Assembly (NCBI GenBank): GCA_040004415.1
Contig: JBDUAY010000427.1
Coordinates: 1-5,033, forward strand
Direction of reading: 5' to 3'
Length of the DNA: 5,033 nt
From: JACMLD01 sp040004415
Lineage (GTDB): Bacteria; Bacteroidota; Bacteroidia; Chitinophagales; Chitinophagaceae
Below, piece after piece: positions 1 through 5,033 of this stretch. A program made the position numbers and the translations under genes. Under the pieces are notes generated by a model. It was given only the letters and a program-made list of their open reading frames with translations, was not told where the DNA came from and made no database searches. The first letter of the stretch is position 1. Every line of letters begins with the position of its first letter.

Positions 1-413
1 ATAACAGAAACATTGTATTTTTCTGCTTCTTTCATTAAGCAATCAATGATCGACTGAGATGAATTGCTGACCGGAAACATTCGCCCGTCCGCTTCAGTTT
101 TCAAAGGAACATTTCTATCATCAAACCATTTAATTGTATCCGTTGTAAAAAACTGGTGAAATGTTTTCTTTACAAAGTTTGCGCCCCGCGGATATTTTTT
201 TATCATCTCTGCAATATCGAAACAGGCATGTGTTACATTGCAGCGTCCGCCCCCGCTTATTCGTACTTTGCTTAATACCTTGCTGCTTTTTTCAAGAATG
301 GTTACCTGTAATGAAGGATGCATACGCGCAGCATTCACCGCGCAAAAAAAACCGGCAGCACCGCCACCAATCACGATCAAACTTTTTTTGGGGAGATCCA
401 AATTGCTATGCAT
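1..413 (-). CDS. HI0933/YhiN-like FAD-dependent flavoprotein, N-terminal part (runs off left edge)
   Basis: The reading frame from the ATG at 413 gives 137 residues and is still open at base 1, so the C-terminus is outside the window. Residues 11-21 form a beta strand followed by the dinucleotide-binding loop G16-x-G18-x-x-G21, and E41 sits at the end of the second strand, where FAD-binding folds hold the ribose. Residues 49-62 carry the hallmark KVRISGGGRCNVTH of the HI0933/YhiN (BaiN-like) family, and DGRMFPVS at 109-116 is a second family block. Full-length members are about 400 residues and bind FAD; most have no proven substrate, so a specific reaction cannot be given. The start codon lies inside the last codons of the upstream gene (ATGCATAG, 8-nt overlap), and no other ATG in this frame is better placed. 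This points to translational coupling with the unnamed gene before it. The family call is firm; the physiological role is unknown. Confidence 0.9.
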   Translation of the reverse strand, partial: MHSNLDLPKKSLIVIGGGAAGFFCAVNAARMHPSLQVTILEKSSKVLSKVRISGGGRCNVTHACFDIAEMIKKYPRGANFVKKTFHQFFTTDTIKWFDDRNVPLKTEADGRMFPVSNSSQSIIDCLMKEAEKYNVSV

Positions 414-1272
414 TAAATCCGGTGAGGTAAAAAAAGTAAATACGCCAGCGGCCGTAGGTGCGTGAGAAATAAAATTTAAACGGCCCCTCTATTTGTTTTC
501 TTTCGCCGGTTTCGAGCACGGCCGCATACTTTACCATTCCCTCAGCAAAACCCATCCCTTCATTTATAGCAGTGTTGCCCGTATGCAGATCAAACTGAAC
601 TTCACCCATGGCATAGCCCGAATCTTCGAACGCAGTATATGCAGCAAAAACTTTTTTAAATGATGCAATCATTTCTTCTTTCGTAAATGCTTTTCCGTCT
701 GGTTGTATAAACTGATCATCCAGGTACCATTTTGCAGCATCTGTTTTACGCACGAACCAATCGGCCAAAAACTTTATTGTATAATCGGTTATTTCAGCTT
801 CGTGGTCCGGATTAAATTCTTCATAATTGAAATATTTTGTCATGCCCGCTACCTGCATGTCATCTGTTTCATGCTCAAACAATTCTTCTGTTATAAAACG
901 ATATTTAAATCGTTCATCCCGTGGCTTTGTAAACTCTACCACAATATTTTTTTGAGCCAGCAATTCGGCCAGGTCATTATAGGCTTCAATAATAGCATCA
1001 TCATTCAGTTTGGCAGCCTTCTCAACAACCGGGTTCCCCAGCAGGTCTGCAATTTTAACCATTTTTATTTTGGAATACCGGTGTTCGAACGCAAGGATGT
1101 TTTTGAGAAATTCATTTTCCAGTTCAGGAGATAAATTTTCATCGCTTTCATATTCTCCGCCAAGCTCAGTTTTTACTTTGATACGTAATATTTCATTTTC
1201 TATGCGCAGGTTTTCTGCGGGATCATTGCTAAACTTGTCAGGGTTTTCTGCAGGATGTTGTTCATTATCCAT
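406..1272 (-). CDS. Unnamed acidic protein, possible NTF2/SnoaL-like C-terminal domain
   Basis: This is an intact 288-residue reading frame starting at the ATG at 1272. The frame can be extended three codons to a TTG at 1281, but ATG is preferred. I do not recognise the family with certainty. Residues 1-55 are polar and acidic, probably flexible. Residues 56-150 look mainly helical and include a charged segment near 117-125. Residues 160-288 have the feel of a small alpha+beta cone fold: a helix (DYTIKFLADWFV), a second helix near 198-212, then alternating strands ending in an aromatic-rich segment (FKFYFSRTYGRWRIYFFYL). That pattern resembles NTF2/SnoaL-like domains, but this is inference from shape only. 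There is no signal peptide or membrane segment, so the protein is probably cytoplasmic. It follows the map terminator and overlaps the flavoprotein start by 8 nt, so the two products are probably made together. Confidence 0.75.
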   Translation of the reverse strand: MDNEQHPAENPDKFSNDPAENLRIENEILRIKVKTELGGEYESDENLSPELENEFLKNILAFEHRYSKIKMVKIADLLGNPVVEKAAKLNDDAIIEAYNDLAELLAQKNIVVEFTKPRDERFKYRFITEELFEHETDDMQVAGMTKYFNYEEFNPDHEAEITDYTIKFLADWFVRKTDAAKWYLDDQFIQPDGKAFTKEEMIASFKKVFAAYTAFEDSGYAMGEVQFDLHTGNTAINEGMGFAEGMVKYAAVLETGERKQIEGPFKFYFSRTYGRWRIYFFYLTGFNA

Positions 1273-1306
1273 AAGCCACAAAGATTTACTACTAAATGTA
1301 AAAAAT

Positions 1307-1332
1307 AAAACCCTCTTGCGGAGGGTTTTTTT
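1307..1332 (-). terminator. Intrinsic terminator after map, U-rich on both strands
   Basis: A perfect 9-bp stem (AAAACCCTC at 1307-1315 with GAGGGTTTT at 1321-1329) encloses the loop 1316-1320. On the minus strand it lies 20 nt past the map stop codon and is followed by TTTTATTTTTT, as expected for the end of the secY-map transcript. On the plus strand the right arm runs into seven T residues, so the element could also stop antisense transcription. About 35 nt separate the stem from the next start codon at 1272. Confidence 0.85.
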
Positions 1333-1351
1333 CTTATATTATTTACGTGCT

Positions 1352-2149
1352 TTAACCAGCGTACAAATTGGCATTTCCTTTTTCTGCTTTTTCTATGATG
1401 CTGTAATCCGATAAAATATCTGCTTTATTTTTCCTGATACACACATCGTGTTCGAAATGAACAGATGGTTTACGGTCCGTTGTGCGAACCGTCCAGCCAT
1501 CATCTTCAGTAAATACATCTTTCTTGCCGAGATTTATCATTGGCTCAATAGCCAGCACTATTCCTTCTTTCATTTTGGCGCCGCTACCCCGTTTGCCATA
1601 GTTAGGTACCTGCGGATCTTCATGAAGGCTTTTGCCAAGGCCATGACCAACCAGTTCGCGCACTACACCATATCCATGCTTTCTTTCTGTATGTTCCTGA
1701 ATCGCGTAAGAAATATCCCCAACCCTGTTCCCTTCAACTGCTTTTTCTATTCCTTTGTATAGAGATTCTTTGGTTATCTTAATCAGTTTAGCAACAGCTT
1801 CACCAGGAAACCCGATTGCAAAAGTATATGCATGATCACCATGATACCCGTTTTTTACCACGCCGATATCAATCGAAATAATATCGCCATCCTTTAATTC
1901 GTATTTAGTAGGAAATCCATGTACTACAACATCATTTACAGAAATGCAGGAATCAAACGGGTAACCATGGTAATTGAGGAAAGAGGGAACAGCATTGTCA
2001 CTGCGTATTATCTCACCAATTGTTTTATCAATTGATATAGTGGTGATACCGGGTTTCAAAATTCCGGCTACCTGTGCCAGCGTTTTACTTACCAGCAACG
2101 CGCTTTGCCGCATCAGCTCTATCTCCGCCTCCGTTTTATAATAAATCAT
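1352..2149 (-). CDS. map: Methionine aminopeptidase, type I
   Basis: This cytoplasmic metalloenzyme removes the initiator methionine from nascent proteins when the second residue is small. From the ATG at 2149 the product has 265 residues, close to the E. coli enzyme (264). All five metal ligands of the pita-bread fold are visible: D94 (ISIDIG), D105 (YHGD), H169 (GHG), E202 (IEPM) and E233 (HFEHD). The substrate-contacting histidines H77 (VVHG) and H176 (LHEDP) are also present. There is no N-terminal SH3-binding or zinc-finger extension, which places it in the simple type I class. The frame can be extended 12 codons to a TTG at 2185, but that codon lies inside the upstream hairpin and adds residues unlike the family, so ATG at 2149 is chosen; an AGG triplet lies just before it. 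It follows secY, as in many spc operons. The C-terminal tail of about 20 residues after the last ligand block is slightly long but not abnormal. Confidence 0.97.
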   Translation of the reverse strand: MIYYKTEAEIELMRQSALLVSKTLAQVAGILKPGITTISIDKTIGEIIRSDNAVPSFLNYHGYPFDSCISVNDVVVHGFPTKYELKDGDIISIDIGVVKNGYHGDHAYTFAIGFPGEAVAKLIKITKESLYKGIEKAVEGNRVGDISYAIQEHTERKHGYGVVRELVGHGLGKSLHEDPQVPNYGKRGSGAKMKEGIVLAIEPMINLGKKDVFTEDDGWTVRTTDRKPSVHFEHDVCIRKNKADILSDYSIIEKAEKGNANLYAG

Positions 2150-2173
2150 ATTCCTGTTTTCAATATAAAAGTA

Positions 2174-2205
2174 AAAACCTGGCAATATAATAACTGCCAG
2201 GTTTT
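2174..2205 (-). terminator. Hairpin between secY and map, probable terminator or attenuator
   Basis: A perfect 11-bp inverted repeat (AAAACCTGGCA at 2174-2184, TGCCAGGTTTT at 2195-2205) encloses a 10-nt AT-rich loop. On the minus strand it starts about 20 nt after the secY stop codon and is followed by TTTTTAC and TTTT, a fair U-rich tail. The map ATG is 24 nt past the stem. The large loop and interrupted U-run suggest partial termination or protection of the mRNA 3' end rather than a full stop; this is inference. Confidence 0.7.
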
Positions 2206-2224
2206 AAATATGTTTAAAGTAATA

Positions 2225-3559
2225 TTAAATGGTTGTAGACTGCAGACTTTGCCTTCCCTGTATTCTGCCACTTTTCATTAAACCATCATATTGTCTCATT
2301 AACAATTGCGTTTCTATCTGTTGCAGTGTATCAAGAATTACACCCACCATAATCAACAATGAGGTTCCTCCAAAGAAAGATGCAAGACCCTGTGTAACGC
2401 CAAACAACTGTGCAAAGCCTGGTAAAATACCTACTATAGCCAGTAGAATAGCGCCGGGTAATGTTATACGGTCCATTATAGACCCAATATAATCAGCCGT
2501 TGGCTGGCCAGGCTTAACACCGGGTATAAAACCATTGTTACGTTTCAAATCGTCTGCTATTTGCTTCGGATTAAAAATTAAAGCTGTGTACAAAAATGTA
2601 AACCCAACCACTATAACAGCATAAATAACCATATGCCAAGGGTCTTTCGGATCTGAAAATATTTTTGTAATCCCTCCTTTACTTTCCAGGTTGGTATAAG
2701 AAACCAGTGTTGGTAAAAACATAATAGCCTGCGCAAAAATGATAGGCATTACACCTGCTCCGTTTACTTTTAATGGTAAAAATTGCCTTGCACCACCAAA
2801 TTGCCGGTTGCCAACAATTTGCTTTGCATAGTTAACAGGTATTTTACGCACACCCTGTACCAATACAATCAATCCCATGATGATAGCTATCAGGACGGCT
2901 ATTTCAATAATATAAATCAATAAACCACCACCGCCACGGTTACTTTTTGCGGCCCACTCCTGGAAAAGACTTTGTGGTAACCTTGCCAGAATACCAATCA
3001 TGATGATAATGGAAGTACCATTACCTAATCCTTTGTCGGTTATTTTTTCTCCCAGCCACATTACAAACAATGTACCTGCAGTTAAAAGAATGGTTGTTGT
3101 TACAGAAAAATAACTGACGAATGCTGGCAGCAAAGCGTCTGCATTGACTGTTTTAACATACGTAACATATGCACTTGCTTGTACAATGGTTACAATTACT
3201 GTCAGATACCTTGTCCACTGGTTAATTTTTTTACGGCCGCTGTCTCCTTCTTTCTGTATTTTTTGAAACTGAGGAACCAAGATGGTCATCAATTGCATGA
3301 ATATAGAAGCGGAAATATAAGGCATGATACCCAATGCGAAAATAGATGCCTGCGAAAAAGCTCCTCCCGCAAAAGCATCAATCAAACCAAGCGCCCCTGT
3401 TTTGGCACTTTTCAGGTCAATTTTATTTGGATCAAGACCTGGAAGAACAATGTGCGAACCAAAGCGATAAATCAGAAGAAATGATAAGGTAACTATAATT
3501 TTACTCTTCAGCTCTGCTATGCTCCAGATATTTTTGAGTGTTTCTATTAGTTTCTTCAC
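2225..3559 (-). CDS. secY: Preprotein translocase subunit SecY
   Basis: SecY is the central pore of the SecYEG channel in the inner membrane, through which secreted proteins cross and membrane proteins insert. The product has 444 residues, normal for the family. About ten hydrophobic segments can be placed: near residues 21-40, 72-95, 117-136, 150-170, 182-198, 213-234, 268-288, 310-329, 366-386 and 396-414. The plug region GLIDAFAGGAFSQ lies at 58-70. The conserved cytoplasmic loop RKIPVNYAKQIVG is at 238-250 and leads into the segment with VMPIIFAQ. The loop NPKQIADDLKRNNGFIPGVKPG spans 330-351; it belongs to the ribosome/SecA-contacting face and matches the family well. The start is GTG at 3559, giving MKKLIETLKNIWS, the expected N-terminus; no ATG nearby gives a suitable protein. 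The gene is flanked by hairpins on both sides, so its expression may be set apart from the ribosomal protein genes upstream. Confidence 0.97.
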   Translation of the reverse strand: MKKLIETLKNIWSIAELKSKIIVTLSFLLIYRFGSHIVLPGLDPNKIDLKSAKTGALGLIDAFAGGAFSQASIFALGIMPYISASIFMQLMTILVPQFQKIQKEGDSGRKKINQWTRYLTVIVTIVQASAYVTYVKTVNADALLPAFVSYFSVTTTILLTAGTLFVMWLGEKITDKGLGNGTSIIIMIGILARLPQSLFQEWAAKSNRGGGGLLIYIIEIAVLIAIIMGLIVLVQGVRKIPVNYAKQIVGNRQFGGARQFLPLKVNGAGVMPIIFAQAIMFLPTLVSYTNLESKGGITKIFSDPKDPWHMVIYAVIVVGFTFLYTALIFNPKQIADDLKRNNGFIPGVKPGQPTADYIGSIMDRITLPGAILLAIVGILPGFAQLFGVTQGLASFFGGTSLLIMVGVILDTLQQIETQLLMRQYDGLMKSGRIQGRQSLQSTTI

Positions 3560-3588
3560 AGATAGCTAAATTTAAAAATGAGCCGTAC

Positions 3589-3615
3589 AAAAAAGACGCA
3601 TTATAAAAATGCGTC
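3589..3615 (-). terminator. Intrinsic terminator between rplO and secY
   Basis: On the minus strand an 8-bp stem (GACGCATT, loop TTTAT, AATGCGTC) is followed directly by six U residues, a textbook intrinsic terminator. It begins 16 nt after the rplO stop codon and ends 29 nt before the secY GTG. The stem arms are at 3608-3615 and 3595-3602 and the U-run is at 3589-3594. Its place inside the spc gene order is unusual. It may separate ribosomal protein expression from secY, or act as a leaky terminator. Confidence 0.85.
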
Positions 3616-3631
3616 ACACAAGTTACTAAAA

Positions 3632-4081
3632 TTACTTAACAATCTCGAGCGTAGAACCAGATGCTTCAATTGCAGCTTTCGCTTTTGCGCTGATAGCATT
3701 TACTTTAAAACTGAGTTTGGCTTTTAGCTCACCATTGCCTAATATCTTAACGCTGTCGGTCTGGTTAATAAGGCCATTTATATACAGGTTTTCCAAAGAA
3801 AATTCTGTAAATCCGTATTTCTCAACCAGCTGATCAATCTGACCCAGGTTAAACACTTTAAATTCAATACGGTCATTGTTTTTAAACCCACGTTTTGGTA
3901 TACGACGCTGAATAGGCATCTGACCACCTTCATGTGCAAATTTGCTGGAATAGCCGGCACGGCTCTGTCCACCTTTATTACCTTTTGTTGAAGTACCACC
4001 TTTACCAGATGCTTCACCACGGCCGATTCTTTTTCTTTTGTGCGTTGCGCCTTTTGCGGGCCTTAATTCATGCAGTTTCAT
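3632..4081 (-). CDS. rplO: 50S ribosomal protein L15
   Basis: L15 binds 23S rRNA and takes part in late assembly of the large subunit. The product has 149 residues, the usual length. The basic, glycine-rich N-terminal arm (residues 1-45) carries KRIGRGEASGKGGTSTKGNKGG, the family motif of the extension that threads into rRNA, followed by the GGQMPIQRRIPKRGF block at 52-66. The globular C-terminal domain includes the L15 signature around 111-139 (VKILGNGELKAKLSF, then the alanine- and lysine-rich helix). The ATG at 4081 gives the standard start MKLHELRPAKG. There is no Shine-Dalgarno sequence; the upstream stretch is A-rich, as is common in Bacteroidota. The gene is preceded by an unusually long 128-nt spacer after rpmD and followed by a strong terminator hairpin. 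Confidence 0.98.
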   Translation of the reverse strand: MKLHELRPAKGATHKRKRIGRGEASGKGGTSTKGNKGGQSRAGYSSKFAHEGGQMPIQRRIPKRGFKNNDRIEFKVFNLGQIDQLVEKYGFTEFSLENLYINGLINQTDSVKILGNGELKAKLSFKVNAISAKAKAAIEASGSTLEIVK

Positions 4082-4098
4082 TGTTGTAATTTTTACTT

Positions 4099-4122
4099 AA
4101 CGGGGTTATTTCCCCTCGCGTT
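4099..4122 (-). promoter_or_regulatory. Small imperfect hairpin in the rplO leader
   Basis: In the 128-nt rpmD-rplO spacer, GGGG (4102-4105) can pair with CCCC (4112-4115), and AAC (4099-4101) with GTT (4120-4122) across a 4-nt bulge. On the mRNA the element lies about 17 nt before the rplO ATG and has no U-tail, so it is not a terminator. The rest of the spacer shows no gene and no clear promoter. A role in rplO translation or as an mRNA processing site is only a guess. Confidence 0.35.
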
Positions 4123-4209
4123 ATAAAATATTCCGAATGTGAAAATGATGCCTGTGAAACTTGAGACGCTTAATCAGCACATTTCCATATTAACTTATTT
4201 ACACATTAG

Positions 4210-4392
4210 TTATGCCAGTTCTTCTACTGTTACAAGATGGTTTACTTTACGAACCATACCTAATATCTGTACACTCGCTTCTACTTCTTTGGTAGAATTA
4301 AGTTTTCCCAGGCCCAGCGCTTTAAGCGTTAATTTTTGACGCTCTGGCCTGTCGATAGGGCTTTTTACCAATGTTATTTTAATCTTTTTCAT
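4210..4392 (-). CDS. rpmD: 50S ribosomal protein L30
   Basis: This small large-subunit protein has 60 residues, the standard bacterial length. It shows the family pattern throughout: the first strand KIKITLVKSPI (3-13), the RQKLTLKALGLGKLNS segment (18-33) forming the first helix and turn, and a second helix and strand ending with VRKVNHLVTVEE (47-58). The ATG at 4392 gives the expected MKKIKITLVKS start. No Shine-Dalgarno sequence is seen; the leader just before the start is pyrimidine-rich, unlike the A-rich leaders of rpsE and rplO. Its position between rpsE and rplO is the conserved spc order, and it supports the call for so short a gene. Confidence 0.97.
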   Translation of the reverse strand: MKKIKITLVKSPIDRPERQKLTLKALGLGKLNSTKEVEASVQILGMVRKVNHLVTVEELA

Positions 4393-4422
4393 GCTTAAGA
4401 AGGTTAAAGGCAGAAGGCCCGG

Positions 4423-4460
4423 GGTGTAAGATGTTATACCTTACCCGCTTGCCTTACACC
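4423..4460 (-). repeat. Inverted repeat in the rpsE-rpmD spacer
   Basis: GGTGTAAG (4423-4430) and CTTACACC (4453-4460) form a perfect 8-bp inverted repeat around a 22-nt loop. On the mRNA the stem starts 5 nt after the rpsE stop codon and ends 30 nt before the rpmD ATG. No U-run follows; the next bases are CCCGGGCC. It is therefore not a normal terminator and could be a protein-binding or mRNA-stability structure. Confidence 0.5.
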
Positions 4461-4465
4461 ATAAT

Positions 4466-4984
4466 TTATCCGTTAAAAACTTTCTTCAAAGAGAGATTTC
4501 TTGTTCTTGAAATGGTAATAGGCTCACGTAACATTGCAAGGGCTTTAAAAGTAGCTTTTACCACGTTATGCGGGTTAGCAGAACCTAAAGATTTAGCCAA
4601 TACGTCTGTAATACCTGCGCTTTCTAATACTGCGCGCATAGAACCTCCGGCAATTACACCAGTACCATGTGCCGCTGGTTTTATCAAAACCTTTGCCGCA
4701 CCTTCTTTTGCAAGCTGATCATGAGGGATGGTTCCTTTCATAACCGGCACCTTGATCAAATTTTTCTTAGCGTCTTCTATGCCTTTAGTAATAGCTTCCT
4801 GAACTTCTTTCGCTTTACCAAGACCATGACCCACTACACCAGCCCCATTGCCAACAATTACCAATGCAGAAAAACTAAAAGCGCGTCCACCTTTTGTCGT
4901 TTTTACAACACGGTTAATGGAAACAACTTTCTCTTTCAGTTCCAGGTCACCTGCTTTAACTTTGTTTAAAATTACGTTTGACAT
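4466..4984 (-). CDS. rpsE: 30S ribosomal protein S5
   Basis: S5 is a small-subunit protein that contributes to decoding accuracy and mRNA unwinding at the entry channel. The product has 172 residues, within the family range. The N-terminal double-stranded-RNA-binding-like domain (about 14-78) contains the S5 signature from GGRAFSFSALVIVGNGAG to VVGHGLGKAKEV (32-61). The C-terminal S5 domain (about 90-160) contains VLIKPAAHGTGVIAGGSMRA and the SLGSANPHNVVKAT block (122-135). The start ATG at 4984 follows an A-rich leader without a Shine-Dalgarno sequence. It lies 21 nt after the rplR stop codon, so the two genes are almost certainly on one transcript. The last residues (SLKKVFNG) lead into a spacer holding an inverted repeat. 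No anomalies were seen. Confidence 0.98.
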   Translation of the reverse strand: MSNVILNKVKAGDLELKEKVVSINRVVKTTKGGRAFSFSALVIVGNGAGVVGHGLGKAKEVQEAITKGIEDAKKNLIKVPVMKGTIPHDQLAKEGAAKVLIKPAAHGTGVIAGGSMRAVLESAGITDVLAKSLGSANPHNVVKATFKALAMLREPITISRTRNLSLKKVFNG

Positions 4985-5005
4985 TATTTCAAGTTAAAAT
5001 TTGAA

Positions 5006-5033
5006 TTAGAATTTAAGTCCGCCTTCTCTTGCG
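5006..5033 (-). CDS. rplR: 50S ribosomal protein L18, last eight codons only
   Basis: At the right edge the minus strand reads A-R-E-G-G-L-K-F followed by TAA at 5008-5006. This matches the typical L18 C-terminus (AREGGLKF), and its place just before rpsE is the conserved spc position of rplR. L18 binds 5S rRNA in the large subunit. The rest of the gene lies outside the window, so the call rests on these few residues plus gene order. Confidence 0.85.

Noticed and set aside
161..465. Plus-strand open frames at 161-430 and 238-465
   Set aside because: They lie antisense to the flavoprotein and the end of the unnamed gene, and their translations show no family features.
1273..1281. TTG start at 1281 for the unnamed gene
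   Set aside because: It adds only three residues; the ATG at 1272 is the more likely start.
1273..1300. Bacteroidota-type promoter (TAnnTTTG) before the unnamed gene
   Set aside because: The minus strand has TAAATCTTTG, but the TA-to-TTTG gap is 4 nt instead of 2, there is no -33 element, and transcription would start almost at the ATG.
703..1414. Plus-strand open frames at 703-1134 and 1010-1414
   Set aside because: They are antisense shadows of the unnamed gene; the second also runs through the terminator.
2150..2185. Possible longer map product starting at TTG 2185
   Set aside because: The extra 12 codons lie in the hairpin and its U-rich tail and encode residues not typical of MetAP; ATG at 2149 gives the normal length.
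2150..2195. Promoter for map in the secY-map spacer
   Set aside because: TATATTG segments are only partial matches to TAnnTTTG and no properly spaced -33 box is seen.
3560..3594. Promoter for secY between the terminator and the GTG
   Set aside because: TAAATTTA resembles the -7 box, but the upstream TTTG is only about 13 nt away, too close, and the start site would fall near the GTG.
3778..4020. Second minus-strand frame inside rplO
   Set aside because: It overlaps the clear L15 gene in another frame and has no recognisable features.
4985..5005. TTCAA/TTGAA inverted repeat in the rplR-rpsE spacer
   Set aside because: Only 5 AT-rich base pairs in AT-rich sequence, which is expected by chance.

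Overview
The window is the distal part of a bacterial spc-type ribosomal protein operon. Every supported gene is on the minus strand, so transcription runs from the high-coordinate end to the low end. In that direction the order is rplR (L18, last codons only), rpsE (S5), rpmD (L30), rplO (L15), secY, map (methionine aminopeptidase type I), an unnamed acidic protein of 288 residues, and the N-terminal part of an HI0933/YhiN-like flavoprotein that runs off the left edge. The organism is most likely a member of the Bacteroidota, possibly near Chitinophagaceae. The DNA is AT-rich, start codons mostly lack a Shine-Dalgarno sequence and often follow A-rich stretches, the L18 C-terminus is of the REGGLKF type, and map directly follows secY. 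This assignment rests on recalled family features, not on a search.

Right part (about 3630-5033): four ribosomal protein genes. The rplR-rpsE spacer is short (21 nt), but the rpsE-rpmD spacer (73 nt) and the rpmD-rplO spacer (128 nt) are longer than is usual inside this operon, and each contains an inverted repeat. S5 belongs to the 30S subunit; L18, L30 and L15 belong to the 50S subunit.

Middle part (about 1300-3630): secY encodes the protein-conducting channel of the inner membrane. map encodes the enzyme that removes the N-terminal methionine from new proteins. Each is bounded by a hairpin that looks like an intrinsic terminator: one after rplO with six U residues, one with an 11-bp stem after secY, and one after map that is U-rich on both strands. 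The end of the operon therefore looks split into separately controlled steps.

Left part (1-1300): the usual continuation infA-rpmJ-rpsM-rpsK-rpsD-rpoA-rplQ is absent. After the terminator behind map comes a two-gene unit: the unnamed protein, then a flavoprotein whose ATG overlaps the previous stop codon by 8 nt, which suggests translational coupling.

No RNA genes, mobile elements, CRISPR arrays or clearly foreign segments were seen. No stretch longer than 300 bases lacks a gene. Most of the window is ordinary housekeeping sequence. The points worth a second look are the series of intergenic hairpins, the break after map, and the coupled unnamed gene.
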